This document shows, piece by piece, positions 1 through 7,375 of a stretch of DNA of 36,570 nucleotides. The position numbers were made by a program, and so were the translations under genes. Numbering within the stretch: position 1 is the first letter of the stretch; each line of letters starts with the position of its first letter. The notes under the pieces were generated by a model. That model was not told where the DNA came from. It was given only the letters and a program-made list of their open reading frames with translations, and ran no database searches. The DNA is from Bacteroidota bacterium. Lineage in GTDB: Bacteria; Bacteroidota; Bacteroidia; B-17B0; Aurantibacillaceae. The stretch covers positions 1 to 36,570 of the forward strand of contig JANYEQ010000064.1 of assembly GCA_025363015.1 (NCBI GenBank). Reading direction: 5' to 3'.

Positions 1-1
1 T

Positions 2-706
2 GGAAGAGGCGCTGATAAAGTAAACATTAAAAAACTAAACGCACAATTTGGTTATACTATGGATGGCGAAACACTGGGGCATATAGAAAACGAAACCTTT
101 AGTGCTGATGCTGTAAGTATTGTAATTAAAGGCTTTTCAACACACCCTGGTTTTGCAAAAAATAAAATGGAACACGCTATTAAAATTGCCGCACAAATTA
201 TTAATAAAATTCCTACTACTAAAACACCCGAAACTACCGAAGACAAACAGCCTTTTATTCATCCAACAGCTATTAATGGAGGATTAGAACAGGTAGAACT
301 AAAATTTATTATTAGAGCCTTTGATACCCCTACACTTTTTGCTTTAGAAGAAGAACTACGCCAAATAACAATTGCTGTATTATCCAACTTTCAAAAATGC
401 AGTTACGAATTTAATGTAACAGAGCAGTATCGTAATATGAGAGAGGTTTTAGACGCTTATCCGCATGTTGTAAATTATGCTATGGAAGCAGTAAAACGAA
501 CCGGTGTAATACCTGTATTATCAAGCATCAGAGGAGGTACCGATGGCTCACGCTTATCGTTTATGGGATTGCCTTGTCCTAATATATATGCAGGGGAACA
601 TGCTTTTCATAGCAAGCAAGAGTGGGTAAGTGTGCAAGATATGCAGAAAGCTGTTGAAACGATTGTGCATTTAGCAGGCATTTGGGAAGAAAATGCGACA
701 ATTTGA
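2..706 (+). CDS. pepT: Peptidase T (tripeptide aminopeptidase), C-terminal part
   Basis: Cytosolic zinc exopeptidase of the M20 family that removes the N-terminal residue of tripeptides. The frame is already open at the left edge (reading GRGADKV), so the N-terminus and the first metal ligands lie outside the window. What remains aligns well with my memory of E. coli PepT: the YTMDGE metal-ligand segment (YTVDGG in E. coli), the internal dimerisation domain, NMRE, then IRGGTDGSRLSFMGLPCPN and AFHSKQEW, where the His is the last zinc ligand. It ends at TGA 704-706. The gap before the next gene is 132 bp, so it is probably transcribed separately from it. The family call is secure; only the 5' end is missing. 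Confidence 0.95.
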   Translation, partial: GRGADKVNIKKLNAQFGYTMDGETLGHIENETFSADAVSIVIKGFSTHPGFAKNKMEHAIKIAAQIINKIPTTKTPETTEDKQPFIHPTAINGGLEQVELKFIIRAFDTPTLFALEEELRQITIAVLSNFQKCSYEFNVTEQYRNMREVLDAYPHVVNYAMEAVKRTGVIPVLSSIRGGTDGSRLSFMGLPCPNIYAGEHAFHSKQEWVSVQDMQKAVETIVHLAGIWEENATI

Positions 707-775
707 GATCAGTTAATTTAGCTAGTAAAGGGGTTAAAAAAAATATAAACGTTGGCTAATTACAAAATTATAATG

Positions 776-809
776 TTGTTAAAGTTGCACCCTTAAATAC
801 GTACATTTA
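776..809 (+). promoter_or_regulatory. Weak candidate Bacteroidota promoter for the LysE-crp pair
   Basis: TTG at 776-778, 23 bases, then TACATTTA at 802-809, which resembles the TTG / TAnnTTTG consensus with A for the last G. The element ends 29 bases before the ATG at 839. The spacing is at the long limit, so this is only suggestive. Confidence 0.3.
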
Positions 810-838
810 AATTTTTGATTATATTTATTGTAATCAAC

Positions 839-1468
839 ATGCACTCAATACTTATTTTTTTAGCCGCAAGTTTAGCGAGCTTTGTAGGTTCTTTACAATT
901 AGGGCCTGTAAATTTATTTGTAATAGATACTGTTTTAACTAGGGGCAAAAAAAATGCTTTTTTGGTTTGTGTTGGCGGTAGTTTACCTGAGTTTATTTAT
1001 TGTGGTTTAGCTGTTTATTCGGGTAATTATTTTTTAATGCACCCACGTATTTTATTTATATTTAAAATTATATTAATTAGTGTTTTAATTATAGTTAGTA
1101 TTATATATTTATTTAAAAAACATAAAGTAATAATAGTACCATCTAATTTAAAAAGTACAAATAAAAGTAATACAACTAGTTTTTTAAAAGGATTTACACT
1201 TGCTATTTTAAATCCTCAGTTATTACCTTTTTGGATGTTTGTAATGGTATATTTTAATTCCATCAGCGTTTTTATGCTAAAAACTAAATTTGATAATTTA
1301 GCGTATATATTTGGAGCAGGTTTGGGCGCTTTTTTATTACTCATTACAATTACGCTAACACTAACTAAATTTAAAATTATAAATTATTTAAACAATAAAT
1401 ATTATAACAAAGCAATGGCAATTTTATTTTTTATAATTGCAATGCAACAGTTTTTTACACTATTATGA
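839..1468 (+). CDS. LysE/RhtB-family amino-acid exporter
   Basis: Predicted inner-membrane protein of 209 residues with about six hydrophobic helices. The N-terminal helix carries GPVN (residues 22-25), matching the PGP-type motif at the start of LysE/RhtB exporters, which expel amino acids or related metabolites by proton exchange. A TTG at 815 would add eight residues, but ATG 839 places the first helix normally. The last codons overlap the next gene by 4 bp (ATGA, 1465-1468), which indicates translational coupling to the Crp-family regulator. The substrate cannot be read from sequence. Sequence similarity in this family is low, so the call rests on length, topology and the GPVN motif. Confidence 0.75.
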   Translation: MHSILIFLAASLASFVGSLQLGPVNLFVIDTVLTRGKKNAFLVCVGGSLPEFIYCGLAVYSGNYFLMHPRILFIFKIILISVLIIVSIIYLFKKHKVIIVPSNLKSTNKSNTTSFLKGFTLAILNPQLLPFWMFVMVYFNSISVFMLKTKFDNLAYIFGAGLGAFLLLITITLTLTKFKIINYLNNKYYNKAMAILFFIIAMQQFFTLL

Positions 1469-2142
1469 TAGAGGAAAACAAATATTGGTATATTAAAAAT
1501 CATAAGTTATTTGAGCAACTTACAGATAGTGAAGTTGGCGAACTTTGTATAATTTCAAATATGAAAAATGCAATTAAAAACGATCTTATATTTTTTTCAG
1601 AATCAGAGATAAAAAAAGTTTATATTTTAAAACTAGGAACTATTAAAATTTGTAGAGAAGATGCTAAAGGAAGAGAAATTATTTCTGAAATTTTGACCGA
1701 AGGCGATATTTTTGGACATATTAATTCGGATAGCAACAATAAAATGGAATACGCTAAAGTTATTAGCGATAACGTTAAACTTTGTTTTTTTGAGCAAATA
1801 AATTTTTTAAAAGTACTCAAAAGTAATCCAAACTTATCCTTAAAATATTCTGATACAGTTAACGAAAAATTATTATCCTTTAAACAAAAGTATGAAGATT
1901 TAATTTTTAAGGATGTAAACACACGCGTTACAGATTTTTTTAAACGCTATGCCAGTTATCATGCTAAAAAAGTTAATAATGCATTAGAAATGGAAATGAT
2001 GCTTACACATCAAGAAATTGCAGACTACACGGCTGCTTCTCGCCAATCGGTTACTACTATTATAAATAAGTTAATTGAAGATGGTAAGCTAATTTATGAA
2101 GGGCGTAAAAAAGTAATAATACCAAATGTAAATAGCCTGTAA
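1465..2142 (+). CDS. Crp/Fnr-family transcriptional regulator
   Basis: Cytosolic DNA-binding protein of 225 residues. It has an N-terminal cyclic-nucleotide-binding-type beta-roll (about 15-120, including EGDIFGH), a dimerisation helix (about 125-150), and a C-terminal winged helix (about 176-205) reading LTHQEIADYTAASRQSVT, a typical Crp recognition helix. The phosphate-binding cassette lacks the Arg-Ser/Thr pair used by cAMP-responsive Crp (the region reads SNNKMEYAKV). There is no N-terminal cysteine set for an Fnr iron-sulfur cluster. The ligand is therefore unknown and may be absent. The 4-bp overlap with the upstream exporter suggests it controls that gene or its neighbours. Confidence 0.88.
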   Translation: MIEENKYWYIKNHKLFEQLTDSEVGELCIISNMKNAIKNDLIFFSESEIKKVYILKLGTIKICREDAKGREIISEILTEGDIFGHINSDSNNKMEYAKVISDNVKLCFFEQINFLKVLKSNPNLSLKYSDTVNEKLLSFKQKYEDLIFKDVNTRVTDFFKRYASYHAKKVNNALEMEMMLTHQEIADYTAASRQSVTTIINKLIEDGKLIYEGRKKVIIPNVNSL

Positions 2143-2160
2143 TTGTCTCTTCCCCGACAG

Positions 2161-2188
2161 TTTGATAATAAAACAACTTTTATCTTTA
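2161..2188 (+). promoter_or_regulatory. Candidate promoter for the DM13-DoxX pair
   Basis: TTTG at 2161-2164, 16 bases, then TATCTTTA at 2181-2188, close to the Bacteroidota TTTG / TAnnTTTG consensus. The -7 element ends 10 bases before the ATG at 2199, so the leader would be only a few bases long. Confidence 0.45.
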
Positions 2189-2198
2189 ATTAAAAAGT

Positions 2199-2612
2199 AT
2201 GAAGATTTTTTTAGGCACAATACTATTGTTATTATTTAGCTTTTGTAAGAAAAAAGATACGAAACCTAAACCTTTAAACGAACTTTTTGATGCCTCTCAA
2301 TCCACATTAATAAAGCAAGGTAGCTTAAATTCAAATGCTCATAGCGTATCAGGTACTATAAAATTATATAAAACAGGAGGCTTGAAAACATTATCTTTTG
2401 AGAACTTTAGTTCTGAAAGTGGTCCAGATTTAAAAGTGTATTTATCAACTTCTACAGGTAATAACGACGTAAAAGAACTAGGAGCATTAAAAGCAAATGC
2501 AGGTAATTTTTATTATCAATTTGATTCTTCAATAAAAACAACCACGTATAATTATGTGCTTGTTTGGTGTAAGCAATATTCGGTTTTATTTGGGAATACT
2601 AAATTACAGTAA
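2199..2612 (+). CDS. DM13-domain lipoprotein or secreted protein
   Basis: Exported protein of 137 residues. It begins with a short hydrophobic signal ending LFSFC-KKK; Cys16 could be lipidated, although Phe just before it is atypical for a lipobox. Residues about 30-137 form a DM13 domain (SVSGTIKLY, SFENFSSESGPDLKVYLS, YNYVLVWCKQYSVLFG). This domain occurs in animal and bacterial extracellular proteins and has been proposed to take part in redox or electron transfer through a conserved Cys, here in VWCKQYS. The stop codon directly abuts the ATG of the DoxX gene (TAA then ATG at 2613), so the two are surely co-transcribed. Confidence 0.82.
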   Translation: MKIFLGTILLLLFSFCKKKDTKPKPLNELFDASQSTLIKQGSLNSNAHSVSGTIKLYKTGGLKTLSFENFSSESGPDLKVYLSTSTGNNDVKELGALKANAGNFYYQFDSSIKTTTYNYVLVWCKQYSVLFGNTKLQ

Positions 2613-3014
2613 ATGAATACTAAAAAAATAATTTCATGGATAACAGCCATAATTGCAGCACTAATAATGTTACAAACATTATATTTTAAATTTAGTGCAG
2701 CACCCGAAAGTGTTTATATTTTTACAGCCTTGGGTATGGAGCCTTATGGTAGAATTGGTAGTGGCATTGTAGAACTTATTGCAAGCATATTAATTTTAAT
2801 TCCAACAACACGTTGGTTAGGCGCAGTATTGGGCATGGGCATAATATCAGGAGCAATTTTTGCACACTTTACAAAATTAGGTATAGCTGTAAATGCTGAT
2901 GGAGGATATCTTTTCATACTAGCAGTAGCAGTTTTTGTAAGTTGTGGAATATGTGTATATCTTGAAAAATATAAATTAAAATCGATGTATATTCGGTTTT
3001 TTTCTACACATTAA
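2613..3014 (+). CDS. DoxX-family membrane protein
   Basis: Inner-membrane protein of 133 residues with four predicted helices (about 7-27, 48-68, 72-90, 100-120). The pattern of FKFSAAPESVYIF, GRIGSGIVELIASILIL and NADGGYLFILA matches DoxX-like proteins. Some relatives are linked to sulfur or thiol oxidation or to quinone-dependent redox stress handling; most are uncharacterised. It starts at the base after the DM13 stop codon, so it is the second gene of a two-gene unit. A 159-bp gap follows before the next gene. Confidence 0.75.
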   Translation: MNTKKIISWITAIIAALIMLQTLYFKFSAAPESVYIFTALGMEPYGRIGSGIVELIASILILIPTTRWLGAVLGMGIISGAIFAHFTKLGIAVNADGGYLFILAVAVFVSCGICVYLEKYKLKSMYIRFFSTH

Positions 3015-3173
3015 AAATCCAAAAAAATTCTACTACAACTATTTTAGTTATTGTAAAGCCAATTTATTTATTTGCATAAGTGAAATAAGGGAGTTAAATT
3101 AAGATTTTAAAATTATGGAGTTTAATTTTAATAATTATTAAATTGAGTATAAAAACATTAATTGTATTAAAAT

Positions 3174-3833
3174 ATGGAGGCAAAATTTATAGCGTATAAC
3201 AAACAATCTTATTCCGAAACTGAAACTATTGATAGAAGCATTGAGCATTTAGCGTATATGGATAGACGAAGAACGGTTAGAGAATTTTCTTCAAGGCCAA
3301 TTCCTATAGAGGTATTAGAAAACATTATTATGAGCGCTTCTACAGCTCCATCTGGTGCTCATAAGCAACCATGGACGTTTTGTATTATAACAAATAACGA
3401 CTATAAAACAAAAATAAAAGAAGCAGCTGAAAAAGAAGAGTTTGAAAGCTATAATGGGCGTATGCCAGAAGAGTGGTTAGAAGATTTAAGTTATTTAGGA
3501 ACCGATTGGCATAAACCCTTTTTAGAAACTGCTCCTGCATTAATTATTGTTTTTAAAAAATCGTATGATATAATAGATAATAAAAAAAGAAATAATTATT
3601 ATGTAACCGAATCTGTTGGTTTAGCCTGTGGTTTTTTATTAGAGGCCATTCATTATTGCGGCTTAGTAGCTTTAACACATACACCAAGCCCTATGAATTT
3701 TTTAACTAAACTTTTAAATAGACCAGAAAACGAAAAGCCTTTTTTATTAATACCCGTAGGTTATCCTGCTGATAATACAATAGTACCCGATTTACAAAGA
3801 AAAAATAAAAACGATATTATTAATTATTATTAA
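3174..3833 (+). CDS. Nitroreductase-fold flavoprotein, iodotyrosine deiodinase-like
   Basis: FMN enzyme of 219 residues. FMN-binding features are RRRTVR (31-36), APSGAHKQPW (58-67), the THTP turn (168-171) and the C-terminal PVGYP...VPDLQRK. Along its whole length it tracks human iodotyrosine deiodinase as I remember it. The residues equivalent to human Glu157, Tyr161 and Lys182, which clamp the amino acid part of halotyrosine and close the active-site lid, are Glu89, Tyr93 and Lys114 with identical spacing. Dehalogenation of halotyrosines or another reduction on a tyrosine-like substrate is therefore plausible. The first 29 residues precede the conserved fold. The 3' end overlaps the convergent Omp28-like gene by 14 bp. 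Confidence 0.85.
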   Translation: MEAKFIAYNKQSYSETETIDRSIEHLAYMDRRRTVREFSSRPIPIEVLENIIMSASTAPSGAHKQPWTFCIITNNDYKTKIKEAAEKEEFESYNGRMPEEWLEDLSYLGTDWHKPFLETAPALIIVFKKSYDIIDNKKRNNYYVTESVGLACGFLLEAIHYCGLVALTHTPSPMNFLTKLLNRPENEKPFLLIPVGYPADNTIVPDLQRKNKNDIINYY

Positions 3834-4842
3834 TTATTATTTTTCCTGTTTTAATTATTGAACTGTTCAATTTAATAGAGTATAAATAAACACCTTGTGT
3901 TAAATGAGATGTGTTTATTGTTTCCTTCTCACTATCAATTGTTTTAGTAATTAAACTCCTGCCTAATACATCATTCAATATAAAAATTGCATTATCTATT
4001 TTTTTAATTTGATTTATAATGATGTTATTTTCATAATTATATATAGAAATTAGAGTGTTTGATACAGATTGATTATCTAAGCCTGTGGGTGTTGGAATAA
4101 CATAATTTGAGTTAGCGGGTACAGATTCTGATTGCACTACTGACTTTGAAGTTCCATCTTGTAATATAGCAATTGTTTGTATTCTTGAAAAAACCCAAGC
4201 AGCATTTGAAGGCGATGATTTAGTATAAACTACTGAATCGCCAATATTTGAAGGTAAAGTTATAGCAACACCCGAAGTGCCAGTATATGATTTACGGAAA
4301 ACATTAAAGTGTTTTGGTTCGCCATTAGTACCTGTGTAAAAAATAGTATCTTCGGCTAAAGCCACAAATAATTTTAAATTAGTTAAGGTATGTGAAGCCA
4401 TAGTTTTAATGATGATGGTTGAACGAATAGAATCTATATTAAATTTTGTTTGACGGATAGTAATTTTTGCCGGTGACATTTGCCCCAAAAAGGGCGTGAA
4501 GATAGATGACATACTATAATCTGCAGAATTTGAAATAACAGCTCCTTGTATAACCAAACGAGGTGTACCCCCATAAATACTATAATAATTTGTTCTACCA
4601 TCATTTTCTGTAGGGTTGTGCATACTTAATACACAGGCAGCATAAGGAGAGCTGGGATGAATAGCTAAATGTATAACCCCACTTTGCGCATTTAGATTAC
4701 TATAAAAACCAGGATTTCTTGACGCACAAATACTACATTTTGTATTTGTAAAATGTTCAACAACTACTTTTTTTGGCACTTGAGCAGTGGCAAACTGATT
4801 AAACACAACTAAAGCTGCTAAGACTGAAAATAATTTTTTCAT
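3820..4842 (-). CDS. Omp28-like secreted protein with T9SS type A sorting domain
   Basis: Secreted protein of 340 residues. ATG at 4842 gives a clean signal peptide (MKKLFSVLAALVVFNQFATA-Q); an in-frame TTG at 4869 would put nine extra residues in front and is less likely. Just after the signal is a thioredoxin-like start, EHFTNTKCSIC, with a CxxC at 36-39, typical of Omp28-related Bacteroidota proteins. The last roughly 75 residues (IYNYENNIIINQI ... DVLGRSL ... LTQGVYLYSIKL ... KTGKIII) form a type A T9SS C-terminal signal. The protein should therefore cross the outer membrane and be released or surface-anchored. Its function is unknown; the CxxC suggests disulfide or redox chemistry. Confidence 0.85.
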   Translation of the reverse strand: MKKLFSVLAALVVFNQFATAQVPKKVVVEHFTNTKCSICASRNPGFYSNLNAQSGVIHLAIHPSSPYAACVLSMHNPTENDGRTNYYSIYGGTPRLVIQGAVISNSADYSMSSIFTPFLGQMSPAKITIRQTKFNIDSIRSTIIIKTMASHTLTNLKLFVALAEDTIFYTGTNGEPKHFNVFRKSYTGTSGVAITLPSNIGDSVVYTKSSPSNAAWVFSRIQTIAILQDGTSKSVVQSESVPANSNYVIPTPTGLDNQSVSNTLISIYNYENNIIINQIKKIDNAIFILNDVLGRSLITKTIDSEKETINTSHLTQGVYLYSIKLNSSIIKTGKIIINNN

Positions 4843-4866
4843 AAGTTCTAATATTAAATTATAATA

Positions 4867-4874
4867 CAAACATA
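4867..4874 (-). promoter_or_regulatory. -7 promoter element for the Omp28-like gene
   Basis: Reads TATGTTTG on the minus strand, an exact TAnnTTTG match, ending 24 bases before the ATG at 4842. No TTG lies at the normal distance upstream, so only half of the promoter is recognisable. Confidence 0.45.
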
Positions 4875-4964
4875 GTTGAAATAAAATATATAAAAAGTCA
4901 TATAGATGACAATTACTTGAATTTTTTAAAATTAGTTTTGATAAATATTTAAATTTATAAAATC

Positions 4965-5549
4965 ATGAAAAAGCTATTCTATTTACTAATAGTATTAATA
5001 AATGTAAATTCATTTGATGCTCAAACTTCTCCTACGGGTCTTTTTGTAAATGATGTTGCCCCTGATTTTTCAGCTATTAATCAAAGTGGAAAATCAATAA
5101 ACTTAAAAGAACAATTAAAAACTGGAAATGTTGTTTTGATATTTTATCGTGGCGAATGGTGCGGCTATTGTAACAAACAATTAAAAAATTTAGAAGATTC
5201 GTTAGCGCAAATAACTAAAAAAGGTGCGACTGTTTTAGCAATAACACCCGAAAAAACTGAAAACGTTACTAAAACTATTGAAAAAACAAAAGTTACATTT
5301 TCAATACTATCCGACGATAATTTAAAGATAATGAATGCTTATAAAGTAACGTTTAGCTTAGATGAAAAAACAACTAAAAAGTATAAAGGGTACGGAATTG
5401 ATTTAATTGAATCTAATGGCAAAAATGGAAATAACCTTCCGGTGCCAGCCGTTTATATAATTAATAAAGAAGGTAAAATTATTTATCGTTATTTTGATGA
5501 AAAGTATAGTAATAGAGTGAGTGTAAATGAAATTTTATCACATTTATAA
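4965..5549 (+). CDS. Exported peroxiredoxin-like (AhpC/TSA) protein
   Basis: Protein of 194 residues with a signal peptide (about 1-20, ending FDAQ), so it probably acts in the periplasm. It has a thioredoxin fold: APDFSAINQSGKSINL, then FYRGEWCGYCNKQL with Cys66 and Cys69, then LAITPEKTEN and VPAVYIINKEGKIIYRYFD. The CxxC suits a thiol-disulfide reductase or a peroxiredoxin whose resolving Cys lies three residues after the peroxidatic one. The classic PxxxTxxC peroxidatic motif is replaced by YRGEWC, as in the peroxiredoxin-like subgroup. The Omp85-like gene starts 5 bp after its stop codon, suggesting one transcript. Confidence 0.85.
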   Translation: MKKLFYLLIVLINVNSFDAQTSPTGLFVNDVAPDFSAINQSGKSINLKEQLKTGNVVLIFYRGEWCGYCNKQLKNLEDSLAQITKKGATVLAITPEKTENVTKTIEKTKVTFSILSDDNLKIMNAYKVTFSLDEKTTKKYKGYGIDLIESNGKNGNNLPVPAVYIINKEGKIIYRYFDEKYSNRVSVNEILSHL

Positions 5550-5554
5550 ATTAA

Positions 5555-6643
5555 ATGTCCCGCTCTACTTTAATATATTTACTAATTATTATTTTCTTTT
5601 TTAGTATACACCAAAAATATTTTGGTTTTTTTTCTGATACAACAAAAATTAAAATAGGCATTTTACCTTCTGCATTTTATACACCTGAAACACGTTTGGG
5701 GTTCGGAGCATTGGCTTACACTTATTTTAATAGTACAAAAAAAGATACGCTTACTAAAAAATCAAATACACAAAGCTATTTGTCTTATACTTTAAATAAA
5801 CAATTTTCGTTTGAAAACGATTACCAAATTTGGACTAAAAAAAACGCATACTATTTTACTGGAGCTATTGATTATAGTCGCTTTCCTGAATTGTTTTTTG
5901 GTATAGGAAACGACACAAAACCAAGTGAAAACATTATGATTTCTTTTGATATTGTAAAAATACAAGCAAAAAATTTATCACGCGTATCTAAAAATATATA
6001 CGGAGGAATTTATTATCAATATCAAAATTTATTTAATCAAAATACAAAATTAGAATATAACACAATGTGCGAAAGTATTTCGGGAGGTTCTGGATATGAG
6101 GCAAGTGGTATTGGCCCTATTTTTATTTTTGATAAACGCGATAATCCCCTCAATCCAGAAAAAGGTGAATACATCGAAACATCTTTTCAATATTTTGATA
6201 AGCAAACGGGTAGCCAATATAAATTTAATACGTTTGTTTTAGATGTTAGAAAATACAACACCTTTTTTAAAAAATTAATTTGGAATGCTAATGCTTATAT
6301 TTATGTAAATAATGGCACAGTACCATACAGAATGTTAGCTACTATTGGTGGTGCAAGGTTTTTAAGAGGTTATTATCGCGGAAGGTTTAGAGATAATAAC
6401 ATGATTGTTTTGCAACAAGAATTTAGAATGCCAATTTATAAACGTATTGGCGTAGCGGCTTTTGGTGGAGTTGCTACTGTTGCAAATGCATTAACTGATT
6501 TTTATAAAAATGAAATACATTACAATTATGGGGTAGGATTAAGAATAAAAGTAAACAAAAAAGAAAATACAAATTTGCGTATAGATTATGGTTTTACAAA
6601 AGATTCACAAGGCTTATATGTGGTGTTTGCAGAAGCATTTTAA
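5555..6643 (+). CDS. BamA/TamA-family (Omp85) outer-membrane barrel without POTRA domains
   Basis: Outer-membrane protein of 362 residues. After an N-terminal hydrophobic segment (6-25), the whole chain is a beta-barrel of the D15/Omp85 type: IGPIFIFDKRDNPLNPEKGEYIETSF, then ARFLRGYYRGRFRDNN, the counterpart of the VRGF loop that inserts into the barrel, then LQQEFRMPIYKRIGVAAFGG and a terminal FAEAF. There is no room for POTRA repeats, so it is not BamA or TamA itself. It resembles the barrel-only group, sometimes linked to lipid or protein export. The downstream metalloprotease gene overlaps it by 26 bp. Confidence 0.85.
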   Translation: MSRSTLIYLLIIIFFFSIHQKYFGFFSDTTKIKIGILPSAFYTPETRLGFGALAYTYFNSTKKDTLTKKSNTQSYLSYTLNKQFSFENDYQIWTKKNAYYFTGAIDYSRFPELFFGIGNDTKPSENIMISFDIVKIQAKNLSRVSKNIYGGIYYQYQNLFNQNTKLEYNTMCESISGGSGYEASGIGPIFIFDKRDNPLNPEKGEYIETSFQYFDKQTGSQYKFNTFVLDVRKYNTFFKKLIWNANAYIYVNNGTVPYRMLATIGGARFLRGYYRGRFRDNNMIVLQQEFRMPIYKRIGVAAFGGVATVANALTDFYKNEIHYNYGVGLRIKVNKKENTNLRIDYGFTKDSQGLYVVFAEAF

Positions 6644-7316
6644 AATAATTGTACTAATAATAAGTATACTAGCAATAAATAATAGTATTTATTCGCAAAC
6701 CATTATAAAACAATTTAAAAAAGATTCTATTCGTTTTTATTTTAAGGATACGTTAACGGTTAGTAATAAAAAAATTCCACCAGAATATAATAATAGTATT
6801 AAAATAGCCTTAATCTATTATCCCGAATTATGTTCTACTAAAATAAAATTTAAAATAAAATCACAAGTATCACCTTTATCAGCACGCCCATCGTTATTTA
6901 GTATATTTCAAAAAGCAAAAAACCGAAAATATATTATTTGCATTAGTACTAAAACAATGCAAAGGTTTGATGCTATACTTTTAAAAAATTTAGCATTTAA
7001 TTCTCAAGTAGGGGTAATTGGTCACGAGTTAAGTCATATCGTTTTTTACAATAAACAGTATGGTATTTATTTTATTAAATTGTTTTTTATGCATTTAAAT
7101 AAAAATGCAATTGATAAATTTGAATACAATACAGATATACGTTGTATAGAACACGGCTTGGGCTATCAACTTTTATCGTGGAGTAAAGAAGTGCGATTGA
7201 AACTAAACCTAACCCAATGGAAGGGTATAAATGAAAATGACACTAATGGAAGAGAACGCTATATGAATCCTGAGAGCATTATTAAAATGATGCAAGAACT
7301 AAAAATGTATCAATAA
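6618..7316 (+). CDS. Exported HExxH zinc-metalloprotease-like protein
   Basis: Protein of 232 residues. ATG 6618 gives a signal peptide (about 1-27, ending NNSIYSQ); the ATG at 6588 would add ten residues and spoil it. GHELSHIV carries an HExxH zinc motif at 136-140, and EYNTD at 169-173 supplies the downstream Glu and Asp expected of a gluzincin, as in M48-like peptidases. A metal-dependent peptidase in the periplasm or on the outer membrane is likely. No close family is recognised. It starts inside the last codons of the Omp85-like gene, so translation is probably coupled, hinting that the two proteins act together at the outer membrane. Confidence 0.7.
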   Translation: MWCLQKHFKIIVLIISILAINNSIYSQTIIKQFKKDSIRFYFKDTLTVSNKKIPPEYNNSIKIALIYYPELCSTKIKFKIKSQVSPLSARPSLFSIFQKAKNRKYIICISTKTMQRFDAILLKNLAFNSQVGVIGHELSHIVFYNKQYGIYFIKLFFMHLNKNAIDKFEYNTDIRCIEHGLGYQLLSWSKEVRLKLNLTQWKGINENDTNGRERYMNPESIIKMMQELKMYQ

Positions 7317-7353
7317 CGTCGTTAAACCGACAATTTAATTTTTAACAATAAAT

Positions 7354-7361
7354 TAAATTTG
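7354..7361 (+). promoter_or_regulatory. -7 promoter element before the small barrel gene
   Basis: TAAATTTG matches TAnnTTTG exactly and ends 14 bases before the ATG at 7376. No good -33 element is visible. If real, it also drives the YceI-to-ATP-grasp genes. Confidence 0.4.
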
Positions 7362-7375
7362 GATAATAAAAAATT

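Noticed and set aside
7317-7350. GTCG-TTAAAC-CGAC hairpin followed by T-rich sequence after the protease-like gene
   Set aside because: Only a 4-bp stem; too weak to call a terminator.
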